The position numbers and the translations under genes are program-made. The notes beneath the pieces were generated by a model that saw only the letters and a program-made list of their open reading frames with translations, made no database searches and had not been told where the DNA came from. This document shows, piece by piece, positions 43,177-52,034 of a stretch of 64,000 bases of DNA. Within the stretch, counting starts at the first letter, position 1, and every line of letters starts with the position of its first letter. The DNA is from Clarkia xantiana subsp. parviflora (taxonomy: Eukaryota > Streptophyta > Magnoliopsida > Myrtales > Onagraceae): assembly GCA_036873135.1 (NCBI GenBank), contig JAPTYO010000001.1, positions 26,527,774 to 26,591,773 of the forward strand, in the 5' to 3' direction.

Positions 43177-45002
43177 ATAGTACAACCAACTTGGTTCCTG
43201 GTCCTAGTAACCGCGAAATAAATCTCGGAGGTGGAATTTCGAGACCAAGAGGTCGTCCTAGAATAGTTGTTGGTGAAGGTTCAAGTGACGCTCTTGCTCC
43301 CAGTGGGAGTAATGCCCTGATAACGAGCATTATTCCGAGTGGGAGCATTGTTCAAGTTCTAGATAGGATTAACGAGCCTAGACACAGTCTAAGGCATAGA
43401 ACATCTCCCAAGAAGTATCCCATTGAAAGAGGCGAGTTATTCACTCTAACTTCGATTGATGAACAGGTAACAGTTAAACAAGTTATGGACAGACCTCAAG
43501 CGAAAGAATGGAGGATTAGATCCCCCTCTATGAAAGCTAATTCGGTTTGGTCTTAGGTTGATTTTCCTACTAACCGCAGAGCCATAGGTGATAAGTGGGT
43601 TCTGAAATTGAAACCCACTGCTGATGGAGCCGTAGAGCGGTAAAAAGCTCGACTCGTTGTGAAAGGATATACCCAAATTCACGGAGTGGACCTTGATGAG
43701 ACATTCTCACCGACTGTGCGTTACATCAAAGTCTGGGCCATTTTGGCTTTGGTTGCCAGCCTCGATCTAGAGCTGCACCAAATGGCTGCTAAGACTGCAT
43801 TCCACCACGGAAACCTGGAAGAAGAGATCTATATGGAGCAACCTGAGGGTTTCATTACTCCTGGTAACGAACATAAAGTTTGTAAACTCCAAAGATCTAT
43901 CTACGGTCTTAAACAATCGTCTCGGCAATGGTACCGCAGGTTCCACGAGGAAATCATCGAAAACGGATTCGTGAATCTTCACGAGGATCCATGCGTGTAC
44001 ACTAAGACCTCTGAGTCGAAGTAAGTCATCTTGACATTATATGTAGATGACATATTAATTGCCACGAACGATGTGAATTACATGAATGAATCAAAGTCCT
44101 GGTTAGCATCTGTATTCGAGATGAAGGACATGGGAGAAGCCACTTACATCCTAGGGCATTAAGAATTCTAGGGATCGGGCTGCTCGCAAGCTATGTCTCT
44201 CTCAAGATACTTATATCAGCAAATTGTTGAATATGTTCAGATTATAAGATGCAAAACCCGTGGATACACCGGTTGTGTTTGGGTGCGCGTTGTCGAACGT
44301 GATGACCCAAAAGACCTGGCTGAGCGTGAACAAATGAAAAGTGCAAAATACCTTAGTATGGTTGGCAGCTTAATGTAGCCATGCAATGCACCCATCCAGA
44401 CATCTGTTACGCCGTGGGCCTAGTAGCACGATTCCAATCAGACCCTGGCTAACAAAATTTAAAGGCCGTGAAACGAATTATTCGATACCCGAAAGGTACT
44501 GCCGACTATGGACTGTGCTATGAGGGTGGAAAACTAGAATTGGCTTGGTTCAGTGACGCCGACCACAGTGGAAATCCGGACGATCGTAAGTCCACCTCAG
44601 GAGGAGTATTCCTCCTTGCTAATGCCGTCATTTCATGGATGAGCGAGAAGCAATCATGTGTCACGCTGTCTACGATGGAATCCCCGAATTTGTGGCCCTC
44701 TCTAAGAATGCACAGGAAGCGGTCTGGCTTAATAAACTCTTAATTGCATTGCTTGGCGGCCAAGACGGGAGTAAGCCTGTGAAGGTGTACTCTGACACTC
44801 AAGCAGCAATTGCAGCAGTTAAGAATCCTAAGTACCATAGCAGAACGAAAAAAATTGATGTAAAATATTATTATGCAAAGAATATGGTTGAGGACAAATT
44901 AACAACAGTAGAATACTTGTCCACTGAAAGTATGATGACAGACCCATTAACTAAATCTTTACGCATGGATGTTTTCGAAAAACATGTTAAAATGCGGGTT
45001 AC
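43177..45002 (+). pseudogene. Degenerate Copia pol (integrase end, RT, RNase H)
   Basis: Broken frames encode ISRPRGRPR, GYTQIHGVDLDETFSPTVRY, GNLEEEIYMEQPEGF and LYVDDILIATNDVN (RT active site YVDD), then the RNase H part with ADHSGNPDDRKSTSG and KKIDVKYYYAKNMV. This order and wording fit the Tork-like branch of plant Copia elements. Many stops and frame changes show it is dead. Gag, protease and most of integrase are missing. The right end is fused to a TOPLESS fragment at about 45003. Confidence 0.85.
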
Positions 45003-45608
45003 CACATTCTTGGGTAAGTCATCTTCAGAGTATGAACTTTGGCCGTGGCTTTGACTATTGTACGTAACAGGGAGAATATTTACAGGCAGATTGTTCACTT
45101 CTTCGGTAATCCCAAAACTTCTTGGTCTCTTCAATACATGTTCTGAATCAGCTTAAAGGTAATCAATTGTTGAGTTGGCAGGTCTCTTGTTGATGGCTGC
45201 ATTATTCGGAGCAGTCAAACCGTTGGGTCCTGCAGAAGCTGATGGGTGAGGTACTGGTGTTGGATTCGCCATCCAGCCAGCAATAGATGTAGGAAGAGCT
45301 GGAGCAGGCTGGAAGGGACCATGAGCAGCTAATGGAGGAAAGGGGCCTGCCTTTGGAACAGGACCCATCAGAGGATTAGTAACAAGGGAGGGTGCACGAG
45401 CACCATTTGGTTGTCCACAGGTATGGTCAACAAAGAGTGTCTTTATGTCAGGGTTAGGCCTCGGATTCTTGCAAAGCTGATGTTGCCAGTGGGAGCAAGC
45501 GTAACTGCGGAGGCATAATGTGCAGAACTTGTATGAATGAGGGAGTGCAGCTCTTGTAGTATCAGATCGGCTAGTGGATTTCAAGTACCTTGGCGCGAGG
45601 AGTCGCAC
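45003..45608 (-). pseudogene. TOPLESS/TOPLESS-related corepressor gene fragment
   Basis: The minus strand encodes HWQHQLCKNPRPNPDIKTLF, CGQPNGARAPS, AAHGPFQPAPALPTSIAGWM and PHPSASAGPNGLTAPNNAA, then after one in-frame TAA the same frame continues with ADSEHVLKRPRSFGITEEVN and PKNVV. This is the linker between the CTLH/CRA region and the WD40 repeats of TPL/TPR proteins. It is open and intron-free over about 480 bp apart from the stop. The left edge stops inside the WD40 entry sequence where Copia RNase H begins; the right edge decays after WQHQ. TPL acts as a nuclear corepressor for auxin and other signals; this fragment cannot. Confidence 0.85.
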
Positions 45609-45673
45609 GAAATAAGAGAGTTGCGATCATTCTTCCCTTTAGAGTTGGGTTAAGAGGCTTTCAAAGAGACTAT

Positions 45674-46662
45674 TGTAAACACCTAATTTTGGACCACACG
45701 CGACACGCGCGCACCAAATGACGAAGTGTCTAAATATGGCAAGTCTTAAAGCTTCCAAGAATGGCTCCTGCAAAAGTAGGATAGTTATATGTATTTATTG
45801 CAGAGTATAATTTCTGAATATTTGTATTCAATGTTCAGAATATTTAGTATTTATTAGGAGAATAAATTAGTGTAATTTACTACTTAATTAGTTCTAGCCT
45901 AGATTAGTATAAATAGGGGTACCTAATATATGTTAGAACACATAGAAAAAACACAACAAAAAATAAGAGACCAGATTTTTTGGAGAAGTCACCATGGCTA
46001 GCATTGTTGTTTGATTATCAATTTTATTTTTTACTATTATTATTATTATTATAGTGTTAAAAACATCATCATTTTCGTCTTCACTAGCGAGGAGCATTCT
46101 TTTCCTTTCCCAGCAGCTAACTCCAAGAGTCCAAGACGTCGTCTCTGTTGGTAGGTAATCACCCTCCTTTACATGTTGTTATTATTATATTACAAGTAGG
46201 TTTAGATTTATTTATCATAATGTTATATATTGTAGGCTTAATAAAATAATTGTTTAATTGAATAAGTTAGGTTTAATTATATCTAATTATATTTAGAGTT
46301 TACTCTGATAATGAATTATAGTTTTATTTACATAGAGATAATTTATTATCAATTAGATTTAATATTTATTTCATTATGTTTGATTAATTTGTAGTCGTGT
46401 CTGTATATTTTAAAGATAAAGTTGGAAAATAAGTTAATTGAGTACCGAAATGGCGAAGTTAAAAATTATACATTTAATTAGTAATAGAATCCCTAGCTCG
46501 AATTTTTTTATCGTAGACAGATTTTATACCTAGGTGTTTAACCTGTTATTCATTTATGTAATTTAGGATTCTAGTTAGCATTAATTAACTACAAGTGACT
46601 CTTTAAAAATTCATTCGTTTTCAAAACATAATTCGCCATATGTTAGATTTAGGGCTGTTACA
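45674..46662 (+). repeat. LTR of the TGTAAACACC family
   Basis: Starts TGTAAACACCTAATTTTGG and has the same later blocks as the solo LTR at 25273-26932 (GAGTACCGAAATGGCG, then TAGGATTCTAGTTAG and a TTAATTAACTA block). It ends near GGCTGTTACA and merges into the tandem array that follows. The outer 5 bp are ACTAT. Confidence 0.7.
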
Positions 46663-47190
46663 GTCTGATCTCGCAAGTCGCCTTTCAAGGACGAGTATGA
46701 CTGTTACAGTCTGTTCCTACAAGTCAATCTCACGGCAAGTGAGACTGTTACAGTTTGCTCTCGCAAGTCGCATTTCAAGGACGAGTAGAACTGTTACAAC
46801 CTGTTCCTACAAGTCAATCTCACGGCAAGCAGTACTGTTACAGCCTACTCTTGCAAGTTGCACTTCAAGGACAAGTATAAATGTTAATAGTATGTTCCTA
46901 CAAGTCAATCTCACGGCAAGCGGGACTGTTACAATCTGATCTCGCAAGTCGCCTTTCAAGGACGAGTAGGACTGTTACAGTCTGTTCCTACAAGTCAATC
47001 TCACGGCAAGCGGGACTATTACAGTCTGCTCTCGCAAGTCGCATTTCAAGGACGAGTATGACTGTTACAGTATGCTCCTACAAGTCAATCTCACGACAAG
47101 CGGAATTGTTATAGTCTGTTCTCGCAATTCGCCTTTCAAGGACGGGTAGGACTATTACAGTCTGTTCCTATAAGTCAAACCTCATTGCCG
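46640..47190. repeat. Tandem array A, about 90-bp dimeric unit
   Basis: About six copies of a two-part unit: CTCGCAAGTCGCNTTTCAAG with GGACGAGTA, then TTCCTACAAGTCAATCTCAC with GGCAAG, each half preceded by ACTGTTACAGTCTG. Open frames here are by-products of the repeat. The last bases of the preceding LTR (CTGTTACA) are part of the unit, so the array may have grown from the LTR edge. Confidence 0.88.
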
Positions 47191-48440
47191 CACCAATGCA
47201 AGCACCGCCATCCAAGACGTGCATTCACATAGCCGCCCCAATGCTGGCATCACCGATAATCGGGACCTGTAGTTATCCAGCTTCCGAGAGTCACAATACG
47301 ACGAAGGGAGCCTTTAGGTGTTCAACCTCCTCAAGTCACCACCGACAATCGGGACATGTGTTCATCCACCATTCCGAGAGTCACAACCCGACGAACGGAG
47401 CCTTTAGGTGTTCAGCTCCGCAACTCACCACCGACAATCGGGACCTGTGGTCATCCAGCATTTCGAGATTCATAACCCGACAAACAGAGCCTTTAGGTGT
47501 TCAGCTCTGCAAGTCACCACCGACAATCGGAAGCTGTAGTCATCCAGCATTCCGAGAGTCACAACACGACGAACAGAGCTTTTAGGTATTCAGCTCCGCA
47601 AGTCACCACCGACAATCGGGACATGTGGTCATCCAGCATTCCGAGAGTCACAACCCGACAAACGGAGCTTTTAGGTGTTCAGCTCTGCAAGTCACCACCG
47701 ACAATCGGGACCTGTGGTCATCCAGCATTCCGAGAGTCACAACCCGACAAACGGAGTCTTTAGGTGTTAAGCTCCGCAAGTCACCATTGACAATCGGAAC
47801 CTATGTTCATCCAGCATAACGAGAGTCACAACCCGACGAACGGAGCCTTTAGGTGTTCAGCTCCGCAAGTCATCACAAAAAATCGGGACCTGTGGTTATC
47901 CAGCATTCCGAGAGTTAACCCCGACCTTTAGGTGTTCATCTTACGCAAGTCACCAACGACAATCGGGACTTGTAGTCATCCAGCATTCCGAGAGTTACAA
48001 CCCGACGAACGGAGCCTTTAGGTGTTCAGCCTTCACAAGTCACCACCGAAAATCAGGACCTGTGGTTATCCAACATTCTGTGGTTACCGCTGACGAACGG
48101 AGCATTTAGGTGTTCAGCCTCCGCAAGTCACCACTGACAATCGAGACTTGTAGTCATCCAGCTTTTCGAGAGTCACAACCCGACGAACGAAGCACTTAGG
48201 TGTTCAGCCTCCGCAAGTCGCCAGCAACGATCGAGACCTGTAGCTATCCAGCTTTTCGAGAGCCACAACTCGACGAACGGAGCTTTTAGGTGTTCCACAT
48301 CCGCAAGTCACCAACGACAACCTAGATTTTTAGTTATCCAAATTTCCGAGAGTCACAACCCGATGAACGGAGCCTTTGAGTATTCAACATCCGTAAGTCA
48401 CCGCCAACGATCGGGACCTATAGGTGTCTAGTTTCCGAAA
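47190..48440. repeat. Tandem array B, about 89-bp unit
   Basis: About fourteen copies of a unit with AATCGGGACCTGTGGTCATC, CAGCATTCCGAGAGTCACAA, CCCGACGAACGGAGCCTTTA and GGTGTTCAGC. Divergence rises toward the right end. It is non-coding and satellite-like, and lies in the 3' region of the element ending in the LTR at 48563. Confidence 0.9.
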
Positions 48441-48545
48441 GTTGTATGTTTATTTTGTAAACAGTGTAAATGGTTAGTCGAGAAGACCCAAAATTAGTTG
48501 TTTGTCTTTGAACATACATTCATTGGACCACATCCATGAATGCAT

Positions 48546-48562
48546 GCTCAAAGAGGGGCAGC
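48546..48562 (+). promoter_or_regulatory. Polypurine tract before the 48563 LTR
   Basis: AAAGAGGGGCAGC directly precedes TGTAAACACC. This identifies the LTR at 48563 as a plus-strand 3' LTR and array B as the 3' internal region of that element. Confidence 0.65.
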
Positions 48563-50054
48563 TGTAAACACCTAATTTTGGACAAGGCTCGAAAATACCG
48601 TGACACGTGGAACTGAAGATCGAGTAAAGTCGCGAGACTTGGCACGCGCGAATCATTTGTGGACCCGGCATATCTGATATACATATTTTCAATATGGGTC
48701 TTAAAACGAAGCTTGAAAAATCTCGAACACAATGCAACTGACTGTGAGTCGAACAGACATCGTGATAAGAAGTTATGAGGCAAAAATGAAATGTGAAAAA
48801 AAAACATGAATACATACATACATGCATACATATGTATGTATATATTTCAATCTTAATGCAGAGATTAAGAGATAGAAGATATGGATGTCTCCCTCATCAT
48901 GCCTTTGGGACTTAGTGGGAGAAGAAAGTCTCCATTTCCTGCTTCACCCCTCTACAACACGAAAGTCTCCATATAGATTTGCCTGAATTACTGTTCAACT
49001 TATGAGATTGCTCTTAGACAAGTGGAGGAATTTCCCTATAAATAGAGTTCATTCAACAACATTAAGAGAATACCAACATCAACAGAGAATGAGAAATACT
49101 GGAAAACTTCGTGAGAGTGAGTTAGCTTTATGAGAGTAAATTAGAGTTGTATAATTTTATGGTCTAAGTTCCACGCGTCATGACATTTTATCCGGGAACA
49201 ATTTATGTAAGTACTACTTGATCAAAAGTTGTATTTACATTCCAAGTATAAATAAAGTGCACGTTGGTTTAAAAAAAAACCCATCATTTTCGATGTAGTG
49301 TTTTATTTATTTTCGTTATTTCTTTTGCGTTATATACATATATATTTCTATTATCTACAAGTTTTATATATATATGTTTGTTTTACTTATTTATCATCTA
49401 TATTACTTATAAGTTTTATATATACCTACTACATATTTGTCACATTTGCATTATCTATAAGTTTTATATGTGTTTAAATTACTCATATGTTTCCTAACTT
49501 TGCAAGGTGTTATAAATCAGTTTAGATAAGTTCAGGATCCGTTTCAACCTACTTCAAAGTTTTCAAATTCATCCCTAAACTTTTCAATAATTGCAGTTTG
49601 GCCTATACTTCTTGATATTTGCAATTTGTCCCCTAAATTTTTTTATAATTGCAATTCGACCCTAATTTCTTGATAATTGCATTTACACCCATGAATTTCT
49701 TGATAACTGCAATTCAACCCTCAAAGTGGATATTTTAGTAAAAAGTTAAACAAGACTAGACAAGCCAAAGTACCAAAAGGGCGGATTTTTAGCTGCGAGC
49801 TTTTAATGTGTAATCAAACCCCCGAACTCGAACCTCTGGACGCAGACCATTTCAAGCCCTAGGATGTCAGTTTCATGTACCCTATGCAACTTTAGGATTC
49901 CGATTAGCCTTATTAATTGGTGGCGACTCTTTCTATTTTCCCCGGTCCGGTTGATCATTTCATATTCGACCGAACCCGCCGTTCGCCGTTCCCACAAAAA
50001 CATTTTCAAAACACACTCTTTTTCGAGAGCGTTGGCCGGATCTGACGTCCGACA
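48563..50054 (+). repeat. 3' LTR (TGTAAACACC family), about 1.49 kb
   Basis: Begins TGTAAACACCTAATTTTGG. Its last third has GTGTAATCAAACCCCCGAAC and GGTGGCGACTCTTTC blocks common to this LTR type, and it probably ends at GACGTCCGACA. A section at 49550-49740 repeats the theme TTGATAATTGCAATT about five times. The exact right end is uncertain. Confidence 0.55.
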
Positions 50055-50639
50055 TTGACACATCAGCATTATAGCCCACTCGCACCTGAATTTACGCGCT
50101 CGGTTAAAAGGGCATTCAATTCTCCAACTATCTTTTAAGTCGTTTGATTCTCAGGGTTTTTAATTAGTTGAACTGAATAAGACAAAGCGTTACACTTCTC
50201 CTCCCTCTCTATCTACTCCCGTCCTCTATCTTCCAGTTCCAGAGTATTGAATCGGCGGGATCAACATTCCATCGGGGCTCGGCCCTGAAGTTGCCACTGG
50301 AGACACCTCCACCGTCCTCTCCGCGTATTGCGCTTCCACCGAAATATACGCCAGATAAATCGGCAAGCTTCTTCTTCTCCTCTTCTTAAGCTACGCCTCG
50401 ATCTACAGTCTCCCCTACCCAAGCGTGATTCATTTATTGTAAGTTTGATTCATTTATTGTAAGTTTGATTCATTTATTGTAAGTTTGATTCATTTGATTT
50501 ATATTTGCTGAAATACTCTGATCTTGATTTTGGGATCGGAATTATGAGACTGATTGAGAAACAAATGCTTATCTTTGACCTGATTAGCAAATTGTTATGT
50601 CGCATGTTGACATAAAATTTTTCTATATTAATTCGTAAT
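50055..50639. other. Host segment left of the complete non-autonomous element
   Basis: Contains a pyrimidine-rich CTTCTCCTCCCTCTC stretch near 50190-50225 and a GC-richer part that looks like a 5' UTR or first exon on the plus strand, but I recognise no protein. A 24-bp unit, GTAAGTTTGATTCATTTATT, is repeated about three times at 50425-50505. The segment continues at 60976 after the element. Confidence 0.4.
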
Positions 50640-51451
50640 TGATGGATATACGCCCAATTTGAACCCGTTGACTTCTTAACCGTTGTATTTTTACCATCCC
50701 ATTAATGATTATAATTCGAAACTTCAACCCGAACACTTCGCGAAAACACCAACGGTCCGGACGAGGCCGAAGCGCTCGTCCGGCCGAGTCAAACTCACCT
50801 AGGTGAGGTTGGGTGGCCACACCCGACCTCCCCTAGGGGAGATCGGGTGGACCAACCCGATCTCCCCTAGGGGGGATAGGGTCGGCCAACCCGATCTCCC
50901 CTAGGGGGGATAGGGTCGGCCAACCCCATCCCCCCTAGGAGGGGTTGGGTGGCCTCACCCAACCCCTACCCTTGGGGGTCGGATTTCCCTTCCCTCCAAG
51001 GGCCCCGACACCATTCTTGGACTCCCATACTCGGTTTATTCCGCCTACCTTCTCCGTATCCTAAGGTCTTAATTATGTGTTTAAAGGTTAATTAACTGTG
51101 TTTAAAGGTTAACGATGTCATTAAGCCACCTTAATGACATTGTTGCCTATAAATACCCCACCTCCACTATTCATTTGATCATCTTGGCAAGTTGGATAAT
51201 TTTGCTCTGACATCTCTCTAGCTTTATCTCTCTAAAACCGTACTGACTTAGGCATCGGAGAGGGTTCATCAGGCACCACCCCCCCTCTGTGCCTGGTATT
51301 GCCCCTTCTGCAGGGCGAAGGAGAAGAGAAGCTAAGGACGGAAGGACACGAGTTAGGACAGTACAACCCGAGAGCATCAGATCCGCGACATCTCCAGTGA
51401 GGAACGAGACTTGAGTCGACCGCCCGTTGACCTTAGACTCGGAACCTAACA
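50640..51451 (+). repeat. 5' LTR (812 bp) of the non-autonomous element
   Basis: TGATGGATATACGCC to GGAACCTAACA. A TATAAATACCCC promoter motif is at 51149-51160. At 50815-50960 is an array of GATCTCCCCTAGGGG-type palindromes. The 3' LTR is about 39 bp longer because it has an extra unit of this array and a longer C run. Confidence 0.93.
50815..50960. repeat. Palindromic CCCCTAGGGG array within the LTR
   Basis: About four units of roughly 40 bp, each a near-palindrome of CCCGATCTCCCCTAGG and GGAGATCGGG. The matching stretch of the 3' LTR (60300-60470) has an additional unit. The units could form strong hairpins in RNA or DNA. Confidence 0.88.
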
Positions 51452-51470
51452 CTTGGCGCCGTCAGTGGGC
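51452..51470 (+). promoter_or_regulatory. Primer-binding site of the non-autonomous element
   Basis: CTTGGCGCCGTCAGTGGG follows the 5' LTR. It differs by one base from the PBS core of the autonomous Tat element in this window, which suggests the same primer tRNA. Confidence 0.75.
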
Positions 51471-51502
51471 TTCGGACAGAAAGCCTGGCAATAACAAGAG
51501 CA

Positions 51503-52034
51503 ATGACGAACAGCAGGGTGTCTAGGCACCACCGCCCACCTGGGGGCAATAGGCGAGGGAGGCAGCCTTTACCTCTAGGGAGGCAGCCTAACCCAGGAAA
51601 AATGCTAATGCAGCAAGAACCTCAAGGAACCCCACAGCCTCCTCAACACAACCACCAGGAGGTAGGACCCTCACGCCCAGCTGGGGCTGAGTCCTCCACA
51701 GCCTCAACCCCTTTGGCAAGGAGGCCACAGAGAGAAAGGGAGCAACAGAGAGAGCAGCAGGGAGTGCCATCACAGCACACAGCACCTCCTGAGGGATATT
51801 ACTACGTACGAGGCCCAACCCCAAGGATACCAGTATGGGATTCCGGGCCAAAGAAATGACAACCGCGCCCACACAACATACACAAGGCCGGCATACACCC
51901 AGGGGACAAACACAGAAGCTCATGAAGAGGAACAGATCCCAACGGAAGAGCACCACTCGCACCCTCGAGCAGGGCAGTGAGAGGAGAAAAGAAGAAATTA
52001 CCAGAAGCCACCCCCAGAGGGAAGGCAACATTTC
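51503..52034 (+). pseudogene. N-terminal part of Gag with frame breaks
   Basis: An ATG at 51503 opens a Pro/Gln/Arg-rich frame (MTNSRVSRHHRPPGG) that stops at 51859. The frame of the large ORF is readable upstream from about 51800 (AQPQGYQYGIPGQRN) but has a TGA near 51979. One frame change near 51800-51830 and this stop would have to be undone for a full-length Gag. Alternatively translation begins at the ATG at 52035. Confidence 0.55.

Noticed and set aside
46640..47820. Frames of 64-129 codons in the arrays
   Set aside because: Translation of tandem repeats; they shift or end with the repeat variants.
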